64,000 nucleotides of DNA from positions 7,595,001 to 7,659,000 of the forward strand of contig NC_092577.1 of the NCBI RefSeq assembly GCF_037975245.1. The letters run 5' to 3'. A model generated the notes under the pieces. The model saw only the letters and a list, made by a program, of their open reading frames with translations, did no database searches and was not told the DNA's origin. The position numbers were made by a program, and so were the translations under genes. Below are positions 34,767 to 46,484 of the stretch, one piece after another (positions within the stretch are counted from its first letter, which is position 1; each line of letters begins with the position of its first letter). This stretch comes from Apostichopus japonicus. Lineage: Eukaryota > Echinodermata > Holothuroidea > Aspidochirotida > Stichopodidae.

Positions 34767-36020
34767 TCACCAGGAACAAACTCCCAACAGGGGATGTGTA
34801 GGGTGGGTTTGTAGAAATTCCACCTCATAAATCCTGGCTGTTTAACGGAGTCCAGGGAGTTACTCAGCAAACACAAAGGCGTTACTAAATGTTTAGTCTT
34901 TTGCTATGATAGCGTTATTAGAGGTGTAAGAAATATGTTACCGAAACCCTTTAGGGGCTATTATTTCAAAACAGTTTCCGTTAAGACATTAATATAACAT
35001 TAATATAACGTAATATCTCATAGACATCTTATGTCAACGTTTTATCAACACCACATTTAACGTAATAAACACGTATTGAATGTTATGATAACGTACCCGT
35101 TACTTCTCAAATCTCTTCCTGTCGAGATGTGTCCATTTCGTAGTGCAGTAAAGGTTTCCAGCTTCCTATTGAAACCACCTAGCGCCTAGGCTAGTCAAGA
35201 CTAGGCCATCAGGTGCTACGAAATGCAACTCTGCTTAAGATGTCGGAACATCGAACATTGCTCATGAAGCGCATGCTGTATGTTCGGAGCGTGTTAGCGC
35301 TTGTAACTTGCTGGGGTTGTATCCTACCCCTTTTTCAACTTACTAACGCGTTTGTCTTGGTAATTCACCAAAGAAATAGGAAGAAAGGCTTATTCCATAG
35401 GATCGCGCTCACGTAGTCGATAGCTCGTTGCGGTAAAAGTTGAGCTTACACGTGTCAAGCCAGGTGGCTGCTTGGCCCCCCCTCCTCTCTTAACAAATGT
35501 GCCACGTTGTACCTTTTTTTTTTCTGGCAGGATGCCAAGGATCTATGAGCGATATGTTTCCTGGCACTTTGCCAAGTCTCGAGAAGGTTCTCTTCCTAGC
35601 AGTTGCCAAGGTTTTAAAGTAAACGGAATACTGTACGTCATGAGAACCGATTTGAAACCCCTCAGTCTTACGCATTTTAACATGTTCTGGAAGTGGGTTC
35701 ACCAGTGTTTTAAACGACAGTGTTTTTAAACACAAGTAAGATTTTAACCTAGGCAAATGGCGATGAATTATGATTAGAGAGGAGTATAATTAGCGAGGAG
35801 AATATGACCCCTGAGTGTCTGCAGGTACTCGATAAATAAACACACATTTGGGATGTGTAGTGGTAGCGGTGTTTTCCCGCAAATGATTCGAACCTGTCGT
35901 CGCCGCTCAAGCTGCTAGTTCCGGGGGGGGGGGGGAGGGACACTCCCCCTATTCTGGGAAGCGGGAGTAACCGTCCTCTGTAACCCCGAAATCTAGGGGT
36001 CGACCTCGTCGTCTAGGCCG
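34767..36020. other. Unassigned interior of the DIRS-like element
   Basis: This part is less GC-rich than the rest of the element and shows no reverse transcriptase motifs on the minus strand (no YLDD-like box or FxxxLPFG-like block). It may be foreign DNA inserted or gene-converted into the element. A G-tract at 35922-35936 resembles the MITE tracts. Confidence 0.4.
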
Positions 36021-36651
36021 GACAGGTTGCCCGACGCTCTGCAAACCAGGTCGTGGAAACCTGGCTCGGGGCTGGTTCTCTCTTCGGATTGGGCGCTTGC
36101 CCCTGCTACCCCGTTCTGGGGGCCCGGCATTGGTAATCTCATCGGTTCCCGGCCTCAGGACCGGCCGCGGCTCCGGTTAGGGGGTCTGCGGGCCGGGCTT
36201 CTGCACCTGCTACCCCGTTCTGGGGGCCTAGCAGTTGTTAATCTCGTTGTAAATGTTGTTGTAGTTGTAAATGTTATTGTAAATGTCGCAGTTGTAAATG
36301 TTGTTACTCTCGTAGGCTCCCGACTTCGGGACCAGTTTTGGATCCCGTTTGGAGATCTGCGGACCGGGCTTCTGCCCCTGCGCCCCTGTTCTCGTCGGGC
36401 CCGGGCCCTCCGGAGCCAATCTCTGAGGACCCAGCAGTCGATTGTATAGCTCTGGTTCCCGGCTCCGGGGGCGGTCTCGGATCTGGAGTGAAACCTCGGT
36501 TCTGCCTTCCCTTCGAGTCTCGCCGGACCCGGGGTTTCGCCGGACCCGGGGCCTCGCCGGACCCAGGCTCCCGGAGCCCGTCTCTGTGTGCGTACCACGC
36601 CGGGTACCACCACGCCGGTACTCCTCGACCCGGACATTCTGTCCTTTCCGG

Positions 36652-36692
<41 letters not shown>

Positions 36693-37290
36693 TTTTTACT
36701 CGCCGGACCCGGGCTCCCGGAGCCTGCTATGGGACCGGCTCCGTTTCAGCGACCCCTCGGTCGTACTCTCTCTCTCGGACCCGAGCTCTCCGTGGCCTGT
36801 AGCCCGCGCTCTATGGGTCTCTCTTGCTGCGACCCGGACTGAGACGTTGCCTCTAGCCCGGCCGAGCCGTGCCTCTTCTCAAGAGGTCTTTTCTTGGCGG
36901 GAGCCTTGCTCCTGCCCTTCCCTCTGGCCGTAATCAACCGGACGTCGCCGGGACCATTAGGGGTACTCTTTGCTGCGACCCGGACTGAGACGTTGCCTCT
37001 AGCCCGGCCGAGCCGTGCCTCTTCTCAAGAGGTCTTTTCTTGGCAGGAGCCTTGCTCCTGCCCTTCCCTCTGGCCGTAATCAACCGGACGTCGCCGGGAC
37101 CGTTAGGGGTACTCTTTCTCTCTCTCTCCACCTCTCCTTCGGCCCTCTCCTGGCCACTTTCCTCCACCTCTCTCACCACTTCTCCCTCCTCCTCTCTCTC
37201 TCTCTCTCTTGTCTCTCCTATATCTTTTTCTGGGGCACCGATGGCCTAGGGAATCAAGTCCAGCCTGCCCTAAAGCTTGCTTCTTAGACT
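36021..37290 (-). pseudogene. GC-rich gag-like region of the DIRS-like element
   Basis: Minus-strand frames are rich in Arg, Ser, Pro and Gly, for example RSPVRRSPNG and KGRSKAPAKKRPLEKRHGS. The KGRSKAPAKKRPLEKRHGSA stretch occurs twice (about 36830-36932 and 36965-37078) because a ~145-bp segment is tandemly duplicated. Basic low-complexity proteins of this sort are typical of DIRS ORF1/gag, though sequence is too poorly conserved for certainty. A poly-T run of about 30 (36657-36687) and a TGTAAATG-type microsatellite (36237-36310) interrupt it. Multiple frames are open because of the GC content. Confidence 0.5.
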
Positions 37291-38007
37291 CGTAAGCCAC
37301 TGGTCTATCTAGTGCCACTGGGCTGGCGAAAAATTTATGCAGACCAGGCGTGGGTCCCGTCTGGTGTAGGTTCTACACTTAGGACACAAATCGTGTTCGA
37401 ACCAGGTTCTGCCTGGCCGAAACATCGAGTAGTTAAAAAGCTTTAGCTGGTTACGAGACAAACTAAAACGCTCGAATTAAGGAAAGACTTACTCTTAAGC
37501 TTACGGAAAAATGCAAACTAACAAGAGAACGGGAGATAACGGGAGGTACATAACGGTGAGTAGAGGTACGTAGCGTAACCTAGCAACGGCAAAATACGAA
37601 AAACGCTACGAAGTGGCCTAACAAAATCAACACAAGCTGAAAAAGAACATGAGAGAGCGAAATATAGAAGAAGAAATCGTGAATAGAAATACAATGTAGA
37701 CATGCTATGAACATGAAAATACAACGACACGCCTATAGCGTGGGGAAGGGAAAATGGCGGGAAACCTAGGCAGTTCGCGGAACTGCTACCCCCGCAAAAA
37801 CCTAAGGGCGGAAACGCACTAGGAATAAAAACAGTCCCCAAAACCCTCCCTTTCAACAAAAAAGGATACTTATCGGGCTGGAAAGGACTGCAATACTCCT
37901 AAGAATCCGAGGAAAGGAACTTCCAAAGATCGCTAAAGAAAACCAAGACGAAATCCAAGGGAAATATATCCACAAGAAATTCACGTGAAGACACTTTTAA
38001 TGGTAGA
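37291..38007 (-). other. DIRS 5' leader region
   Basis: Between the gag-like region and the right terminal repeat. No domain is recognised. It should hold the promoter and leader in minus orientation. Confidence 0.4.
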
Positions 38008-38134
38008 ATGAGTAGTGAGGAGTGACCGAGGGGGGGGGGGGTTCGGTCATAGAGGGCGCACAGTGTTATTATTTTACCAGGACTTTATAGGCACGGTAGA
38101 ATGAGGTGCTAAGGTTGTGAGGAGACAGGTAAGC
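38008..38134 (-). repeat. DIRS inverted terminal repeat, right
   Basis: Reverse complement of 31775-31896, with a 12-base G-run instead of 7. The near identity of the two arms suggests recent copying or ongoing homogenisation. Confidence 0.95.
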
Positions 38135-38150
38135 GAGGAGCGAAGTAAAT

Positions 38151-39420
38151 CTATAGATATCTACCATATGGAGAAGGTGTGCCCTATTGTTTTTGGTGCC
38201 CACAAAGGTCAGTTATGGTCCAAAAACCGAAAATATTAAAACTGTAATAACTCCCAGTGCCAATGTGCGACAAGGTTGATATTTTGGGACAAGTTGTGAA
38301 CTGGTTAGAGGAACATTTTCAAACGGAACGGTCATGTGATCCGAGGTCACCAAAGGTCAATTAATGATAAAAAACTAGTATTTTTGCAATAACTTGAGAA
38401 CGAATTGTCAGTTAGGGTTGGGAGTTACCTCAATGTAATCCAATTGTCAACCTGCATCTGGGTGACCTTTGACCTCAATTTGACCTCTGGTGACCTTTAC
38501 TTGTTTTGGGGAATTTTACAGTTTCGATGCTATTTTCAGATGTCAAAGGTACCTTCTGATCATAAATGTCAATATGTTGACCCCCGTGTGACCTTCGAGT
38601 GCGAAGTTATACAAGGTCAAAGTTAAATTTCAGATATTTAATGCAATAACCCCCATTGCCAAGGTGTGACATGGTTGACATTTTTGGACAAGTTGCAAAT
38701 GGTATAGGGGAATATTTTCAAACTTAACGGTCATGTGATCCGAGGTCACCAAAGGTCAATTAATGTTTCGATGCTATTTTCAGATGTCAAAGGTACCTTC
38801 TGATCATTAATGTCAATGGGTTGACCCCCGTGGGACCTTCGTGTGCAAAATTAATTAATGTTAAGAAACTAGTATTTTTCGGGGAAAAATGGGCAAAGAA
38901 AAAATGTTTGAATTTTTACAGTTTTGATGCTCTATTTAGGTCTCACCGATCAAAAAGGTCAATTGGTTGACCTCCGGGTGACCTTTGTGTGTGTAGTTAT
39001 GTATACAAGTTCAAAGTTAATTTTTAGACATTTAATGCAATTAAATCCCAATGCCACGGTTGATATTTTGGGACAAGTTGTGAATGGGGTGGTGGAACAT
39101 TTTCAAATTTCACGGTCATGTCATCTGTGGTCACCAATGTTATCATATCTGCTGTTGACCTGCTTGTTGGTGACCTTATATCTTTTACATTTTCGACGCC
39201 ATGTTCAGATCTCAAAAGTGAATTTTGATCATAATCCGATCACAATTTGTGATCACAAAAGTGTTGGCTATAGTGTTGGTTACTTGATGGGTACATGTAG
39301 GACCACAATTACTTGATTATTTGAACCCAATCTTGCTTGATAATATGATGTGTATTGTCATATACCCCCCCCCCCCCCCTACGCAAGGAACCACAGTGCC
39401 CTTGGGCTCTTGTTTTGTTG
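38151..39420 (+). repeat. AGGTCA-rich dispersed repeat, right part
   Basis: Contains about three diverged units: TTGATATTTTGGGACAAGTT near 38275, 38675 and 39060; GATCCGAGGTCACCAAAGGT at about 38339 and 38737; ATGTCAAAGGTACCTTCTG at about 38538 and 38782. AGGTCA or TGACCT half-sites occur many times. It ends CAAGGAACCACAGTGCCC, the inverse flavour of its left start CAAAAGGAACC at 31618. The open frames across it are incidental. Confidence 0.75.
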
Positions 39421-39883
39421 TAAATTCAGATTTATGTCTACTCAAGTCTTCAGTCTATTACTGTATAGTATCTAACGCTGACATTTCAGTTGAGAAGAGT
39501 TTTCTTTTTTTGTGTGAGATGTGCATTGTTAACATCTCAAAGTTAATAGTCATTGATGGGTTTATATCTTTTAGTGGTATTGTTTCTGTTACACCCTTCC
39601 CCTTATGCCCATCATTGTTTCATAAATATTTTTCTTCATTAATGATTTTTAAATGTAACAGTATTCCATGTTTTGTTGTCAGAATATGCTACGATAGTTC
39701 GCTGACAAGTTACTTAAATGTGCCTTATTATTTATTTTGCTTTATTATGTATTATTGATTTTTACCATAAAATCAAATAACTAAGTGACTATCTCTTAGG
39801 GAGGGGATGAGATGTTGGCGGGGTGGCATGACGTGTAAAAAAATTGTGCTAATATGTTCTTGTGGTTAATGTAGTTATGCTGT
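39421..39883. other. Noncoding stretch
   Basis: The plus-strand frame at 39321-39758 is open but made of A/T-rich hydrophobic codons without a recognisable domain. No gene is supported. Confidence 0.4.
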
Positions 39884-42743
39884 ATAATGGGTGGATTGGC
39901 ATACATGGCATGTATAATGGGGTGATTGGCATACATGGCATGTATAATGGGTGGATTGGCATACATGGTATGTATAATTGTTGATTGGCATACATGGTAT
40001 GTACAATGGGTTGATTGGCAGGTCTGGTATGTGTAATGGGTGGATTGGCATACATGATATGTATAATGGGTTGATTGGCATAAATGGTATGTATAACGGG
40101 TTGATTGGCATACATGGTATGTATAATGGGTTGATTGGCATACATAGTATGTATAATGGGTGGATTGGCAACCATGGTATGTTATAATGTATAATGTGTT
40201 ATTGGCATACATGGTATGTATAATGGGTGCATTGGCATACATGGTTGTATAAGGGGTGGATTGGCAACCATGGTTGTATAATGTGTTATTGGCATACAAG
40301 GTATGTATAATCCGTGATTGGCATACATGGTATGTACAATGGGTTGATTGGCATACGTGGTATGTATAATGGGTTGATTGGCATGTACATGATATGTATA
40401 ATGGGTTGATTGGCATACATGGTATGTATAATGGGTTGATTGGCATATACAGTATGGTATGTATAATGGGTTGATTGGCATACATGGTATGTACAATGGG
40501 TTGGTTGGCATACATGATATGTATAATGGGTTGATTGGCATACATGGTATGTATACTGGGTTGATTGGCATACATGGTATGTATAATGTGTTATTGGCAT
40601 ACATGGCATGTGTAATGGCTTGATTGGCACACATGGTATTTATGATGGGTAGATTACCATACATGGTATGTATAATGGGTTGATTGGCATACATGGTATG
40701 TATAATGGGTTGATTGGCATACATGGTATGTATTATGTGTTATTGGCATACATGGTATGTATAATGGGTTGACTGGCATACTTGGTATGTATAATGGGTG
40801 GACTGGCATACATGGTATGTATAATGGGTTGATTGGCATAAATGGTATGTATAATGGGTGGATTGGCTTACAGTACATGGTATGTATACTGGATGGATTG
40901 CTATACATGGTATGTATAATGGGTGGATTGGCATACATGGGATATTCGTATATAATGTGTTGATTGACATACATGGTATGTGTAATGGTTTGATTGGCAT
41001 ACATGGTATGTATAATGGGTGGATTGGCATACATGATATGTATGGGTTGATTGGCATACATGGTATGTATAATGGGTTGGTTGGCATACATGGTATGTAT
41101 AATGGGTTGGTTGGCATACATGGTATGTATAATGGGTTGATTGGCATACATGGTATGTATACTGAGTTGATTGGCATACATGGTATGTATACTGGGTTGA
41201 TTGGCATACATGGTATGTATAATGGGTTGGTTGGCATACATGGTATGTATAATGGGTTGATTGGCATACATGGTATGTATACTGAGTTGATTGGCATACA
41301 TGGTATGTATAATGGGTTGATTGGCATACATCGTATGTGTTATGGGTGGATTGGCAACCATGGTATGTATAATGTGTTATTGGCATACATGGTATGTATA
41401 ATGGATTGATCGGCATACATGGTATGTATAATTGGTTGATTGGCATACATTGTATGGTATAATGGGTTGTTTGGTATACATGATATGTATAATGGGTTTA
41501 TTGGCATACTGTACATGGTATGTTTACTGGGTTGATTGGCATACATGGTATGTATAATGGGTTGATTGGCATGTATGGTATGTATAATGGGTTTGTTGGC
41601 ATACATGATGTATAATGGGTTGATTGGCATACATTGTATGTATAATGGGTTGACTGGCATACTTGGTATGTATAATGGGTGGATTGGCATACATGGTATG
41701 TATACTGGGTTGATTGGCATACATGGTATGTATAATGGGTGGATTGGCATACATGGTAATAGGTGGATTGGCTTACAGTACATGGAATGTGTAATGGGTT
41801 GATTGGCATACATGGTATGCATAATGGGTTGATTGGCATGTACATGGTATGTATAATTGGTGGATTGGCATACATGGTATGTATAATGGGTGGATTGGCA
41901 TACATGGTATGTATACTGGATGGATTGCCATACATGGTATGTATAATGGGTTGATTGGCATACATGGTATGTATAATTGGTGGATTGGCATACATGGTAT
42001 GTATAATTGGTGGATTGGCATACATGGTATGTATAATGGGTGGATTGGCATACATGGTATGTATACTGGATGGATTGCCATACATGGTATGTATAATGGG
42101 TTGATTGGCATACATGGTATGTATAATTGGTGGATTGGCATACATGGTATGTATAATGGGTGGATTGGCATACATGGTATTCATGTATAATGTGTTGATT
42201 GACATACGTGGTATGTGTAATGGTTTGATTGGCATACATGGTATGGTATAATGGGTAGTTTGTTATACATGATATGTATAATGGGTTGATTGGCATACAT
42301 GATATGTATAATGGGTTGATTGGCATACATGGTATGTATAATGGGTTGGTTGGCATATATGATATGTATAATAGGTTGGTTGGCATACATGGTATGTATA
42401 ATGTGTTGATCGGCATACATGGTATGTATAATGGTTTGGTTGGCATACATGGTATGTATACTGTGTTGATTGGCATACGTGGTACTGTATGTATAATGTG
42501 TTATTGGCATACACGGTATGCATAATGGGTGGATTGGAATACATGATATGTATAATAGGTTGATTGGCATACATGGTATATATACTGGGTTGATTGGCAT
42601 ACATGGTATGTATAATGGGTTGGCAACTTGGTTGGCATACATGGTATGTATACTGGGTTGATTGGGATACATAGCACGTATAATGGATTGATTGGCATAC
42701 ATGATATGTTTAATGGGTAAATTGGCATACATGATATGTTTAA
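39884..42743 (+). repeat. 30-bp minisatellite array, roughly 95 units
   Basis: The unit joins TACATGGTATGTATAATGGG and TTGATTGGCA. Because 30 is a multiple of 3 and few units create stops, several frames are open for hundreds of codons on both strands (10-residue repeats of the YHVCQSTHYT, MPINPLYIPC and MYANQPIIHT kinds). These are artefacts: three frames of one strand are open together. Variants are arranged in higher-order blocks: a four-unit 120-bp period at about 41090-41330, and a five-unit 150-bp block repeated from about 41840 to 42150. A larger duplication relates 40940-41000 to 42180-42240 (offset about 1240). Confidence 0.97.
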
Positions 42744-43617
42744 TAAGTTTAGGTCAGGTGAACATGCATCTGATGTCATCATATTAGTTATGTCAACTTG
42801 ACTGTTTAAAGTAGGTAGCTGTGGTCAGTCAAAAATGTTGTAAATTTTATGTTTTTACTTTCTAATCTCATGTTTTCAGTATCGACAGACAGAGAGAGAG
42901 ATATATAGGTAGCAGAACCTGTCCAGTTGTTGTCCAGTCCACAAGATTACTCTTGTGAAACATTTCTTAAATAATATTGTATCTGAAGCTCTCTGATGCT
43001 TGCAATACACCGGACCGGCATCACTTTACAAACTTGTGCATTGAATCCTAGCCGTTGATTTCCGTTAACCCTACATCAACATTATTATCATATTCTTTGT
43101 TTCTGTTTATAATTTTCTATGTTCTTTTCTGGTCACATTTCACCGTCATATTTCTGCTTTACTATATATGGTTGTATTTCTAATTCTATCAATACTGCTG
43201 TAGTACAATGTTGGTCTTCGTAATAAAAAGAAGAATGGTGGTTGTGTTATAAACAATGCTTCCTCAAGCGGCTGAGTGATAAATATATTAATGAACTTTG
43301 AATGGTGTGTAGCGCCAGAAAATATACAGAAAATTAACGTGAAAGGTAATATGAAACCTAATTAACTGAAAATGCAATGAATTTCAAGGACGGTTAGTTT
43401 AGGCTAATTATGTATCAATACTCTTTCATTTTTTTGTATATAATATAAATACTCATGAGATGCTGATTATTTTGTGTGTAACAGTTTAAACTTAAAACCT
43501 CTTTTCGTTTGATTATCATTCCCAGCCAGTTTTCCGTTGTTCATTTATACTTGTATAATTAAGCTTTGTGTAAAATATAATCCAACTGAACTTAAATGTG
43601 TGAGTTCTTGTGGTTTT
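42744..43617. other. Noncoding stretch
   Basis: AT-rich; a short GA/TA microsatellite at about 42890-42907. No exon recognised. Confidence 0.45.
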
Positions 43618-43930
43618 TCATTCCTTGCCGAAGGCCGAAGGAATCTATGCGTTGGTGATGGCGTGTGTGGGTGGATGTATGTGTATGTGACACTTCGTGT
43701 GTGGGTAGCCTTTAGTGAGTAGATGTTCGCTATTCTTTTTCATTGAGATCAAAGGTCATTTGGGGTCACCAGAGGTCAAATACTGCAATCATTGTAAACA
43801 GGATATCTCAATAAGTGAACGTTACTTGAACTTTAAACTGTGTTTGTTGGTAGCCCTTGGTGAGCAGATGATCCCTTTTGTTTTTCATGGAGGTGAAAGG
43901 TCGTTGAATGTTACTTGTTGGTTACAGTGA
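43618..43930 (+). repeat. Second copy of the AGGTCA-type dispersed repeat
   Basis: Starts CATTCCTTGCCGAAGG, then a TGTGTGGG-rich run, GTGACACTTCGTGTG, AAGGTCATTTGGGGTCACC, AGAGGTCAAATACTG and ATCTCAATAAGTGAACG. It parallels 31612-31735 and 38151 onward, confirming that those two pieces were once contiguous. Confidence 0.65.
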
Positions 43931-45680
43931 GAATAAATCTAATTATGCAGAAGTGAAGTTTGTTTGACCTTCGACCCTCTTTGCATAGGTACGCATTACT
44001 CAATTCTGCAAGACTTGCCATTTCTGCTTACCACTTCAGCTTGTTAGAACATATTGCATAGCCCTGTACACGCAGTAGTAATTTTCTGTGATCAATGTTC
44101 CTTCTGAGCCACAGTAATGCCCTCAAAAATTATATTGCGTTCTTTGTTATAGCAGTCGGAGCAGATGTTGCCACCTGGTACAGCTAAAACCAACAAAAAC
44201 AGAAAAAAGGAAACCTAGACAATGTTTCATATATAATGTATAACTCTATCATTCCAGTTTTGATTCTTTCAGAGGGTGGCAGACAAATATTTGAGGGCAT
44301 ATTCCCCTCCCGTAGCTACTCCTCTGCACCTCCCCTGGCCCTCCACTGTGGTACAAGATTAGTCTCTGTACAGAATAGTTAATTTCATGATTTTGTATTA
44401 ACGCTATATGTTCGTATTGAGAAAGAGTAAAAGTGCTTGTTTTACACTGAAGTTTAGTTGCTGCCCAGTGTATATGATTACTCTTGTAGAAGAAAAGTTC
44501 TCTCCATAGCATTGTTACAAGAGCTCACTAAGAATATTCATACACAGGACCGCAACACTTGACAAATATGCCTTATTGCGCATTGGTCGTTGATTTTCAG
44601 TATAAACAACTGATGCGTTGTTACGCTAGACTTAAATCAAATGACTTGAGCGAAAGACTTGTGAATTGAAAAATCATTGGCTTGGTGAAAACAATGTGAT
44701 AATCTCAACTCAAATTTCAGCTAACAGTAAAATTTAAATAAAAAAGTATCATCCATTGTAACTTGATGATAAATTATGAAAGCAACAAATGTTTTTTTCA
44801 GCAGCATATTCCAGTTTTTTCCAGAAAGAAAACGAAACCTGTTTTCACTTGTTAAATATCAGAACATGAGAAAAGGGGACTTTTCAAACAGGGCTTCCCT
44901 TCTGTATTTGTGTTTGTTTTCCTTCTTACAATGAATATCCTTCTTTTCGTATCTATCTATCGTTATTATAAACTTATTATATTTATATTAACAATTTTTT
45001 TCACATCTATTATAACCTATCTTTCATAATCAGGAACTAGCTTGCCTATGGTATCGCTATTTACTTAGCCTGCACAACAAACTAACTTTATAACGTACTA
45101 TACTACTATTGTATGACAGTCACTGTTTACACAACAAACAAATATAAAGATCATAAGAAGTGTGCCCCGTGGTATCGTATAATTGCTCATAATTAGTTGA
45201 CATTATTATGATTACGATATAAGACTAGATATCTTTTCAAATTGAAGATAAGATGCTTCACTTCCATTACGTATTAAATCATCTAGTGTAAAAAAAATGG
45301 ACAACGAAGCTGTATTTTTTTCTCATTGGGAAAAGAGGAACATATTCTAGATGCGTCTCGATCAACTTTTTAGGGCAGCTTTAAAGGGCCATGCAGATAA
45401 AAAAATATCTTCTCCCTAATAAATTGGTATTTCCTAGAACAAATAACAAAATGAAATTCCGGAGCTGACAGCATCGATTAGTTTCATTCTAGTCATCTAA
45501 ACGGCATATGACACAGACTTGATACACCCAAGGAGCATAAGTCACATACACAGATGTCGTGTATGGAAGGTACATGATACAATCAGTCTGCATATGTGAT
45601 AAAATCTAAAAATAACTAGAACAACTGTAATATGCCGGTTCGACGTTTGTTCCTTTGACGTAGACCAAAGCTAGGCTATA
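43931..45680. other. Noncoding stretch
   Basis: AT-rich with no recognisable exon or repeat family. Confidence 0.4.
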
Positions 45681-45682
45681 CT

Positions 45683-45690
45683 TATAAAAG
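45683..45690 (+). promoter_or_regulatory. Possible TATA box
   Basis: TATAAAAG lies 101 bases before the ATG at 45791. A chance match is quite possible in AT-rich DNA; its value comes from the open frame and splice donors that follow. Confidence 0.3.
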
Positions 45691-45790
45691 TACTCTAGCT
45701 AGCATGCGACTGCAAGAAAATTATAACTAAAACCATCACAGATTAACCGGACAACCAAGCTCATTAACGTTTGTCAATCACGACGAACAC

Positions 45791-46097
45791 ATGGACGTGA
45801 CAGAGAATACCCAGTCCTGGACAATGCTTAGTCAATTGAACAACAAGTTAACATTACTGTATCCTCGTCATAGAAATTCAGCTAGGAAGAATGCACAGTT
45901 TATCGCCATTTGTTTAAGAAGTGGAGGCTTGAATGAAGTGATTGCGCTATGTGGTGTACGGCAAAAAACTAGATCATTTGTAAGTCTTCACATATACATA
46001 GTGCATTCGACTTTGAAACTGAATTTGATTATACCCGCTTTTTCTCAAAGAGTAGGAGTACTTTGCACAACAGAGACATGTTATGGCGACCAGTGTG
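45791..46097 (+). CDS. Candidate first exon, product not recognised
   Basis: The frame starts at ATG 45791 and reads MDVTENTQSWTMLSQLNNKL, followed by TLLYPRHRNSARKNAQFIAI and CLRSGGLNEVIALCG. Two good donors end possible exons: TTTGTAAGTC, with the intron starting at 45980, and GTGGTAAGTAC, with the intron starting at 46098. The composition is more protein-like than other frames nearby. No domain could be named. A TATA-like box lies upstream. It could equally be chance; no downstream exon was found. Confidence 0.3.
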
Positions 46098-46187
46098 GTA
46101 AGTACTATACTCCTGATTTTAGAACTTTGATTTTTTTCTTGCCCTTATAATGACTCGAGTAAGTGGAGTGTTTGTGCAACTTTTAAT

Positions 46188-46276
46188 GTCTGGAAAGGGT
46201 AATTTCCGGTATCTGAGAGGCACATGACAAACATTTGTCTTGCTTGTATTATTTCAGTGCTCCACTTAAATAGTGA
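46188..46276 (+). repeat. Core module copy 5 (degenerate)
   Basis: TGGAAAGGGTAATTTCCGG, ATCTGAGAGGCA, CTTGCTTGTA, GTGCTCCACTTAAATAGT in the usual order but without the GCGCCAAC block. Not enclosed by identifiable terminal repeats. Confidence 0.65.
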
Positions 46277-46484
46277 CATAGCCTAATTGTCCCTAAAAAA
46301 TGCCGTGAAAATGCAACCCTCAATCCTAACCACCTTTTCCCCACACACCTCCTTTTGTGTAATACTTCCATATTAGTCTGTGCATGCATTTACCAGTTTA
46401 GTGTTAATGTTGCAAAGTTGGTAGCTGCCTATTTTCCTATTATTGAATTGTCAGTGATAACCCCGGGACATCATAACCGTCATC

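Larger units (their letters stand above)
31736..38150 (-). mobile_element. DIRS-like tyrosine-recombinase retroelement
   Basis: A 6415-bp element in minus orientation. Near-terminal inverted repeats lie at 31775-31896 and 38008-38134; they read as identical except for a C/G homopolymer of 7 versus 12. An internal complementary region at 32359-32454 is made of the exact complements of the two outer ends, joined without a gap. This is the hallmark of DIRS elements, which use it to circularise cDNA. Coding remnants on the minus strand, 5' to 3', are a basic low-complexity gag-like region (about 37.3-36.0 kb), an RNase H segment (33.9-33.4 kb) and a tyrosine recombinase (33.1-32.5 kb). No reverse transcriptase core was recognised; 33.9-36.0 kb holds SINE-like insertions instead. 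There is no target duplication, as expected for this group. The genes are broken, so this copy should be inactive. Confidence 0.93.

Noticed and set aside
36027-37318. Several overlapping GC-rich open frames as separate genes
   Set aside because: They overlap in all frames within the DIRS-like element; at most one minus-strand gag-like chain is meaningful.
39321-39758. Plus-strand 145-codon open frame
   Set aside because: Hydrophobic A/T-rich residues beginning in repeat DNA and a C-tract; no recognisable protein.
39796-42782. Long open frames of 100-378 codons on both strands
   Set aside because: They are frame shadows of a 30-bp minisatellite: three frames of one strand are open together with 10-residue periodicity, so coding is very unlikely.
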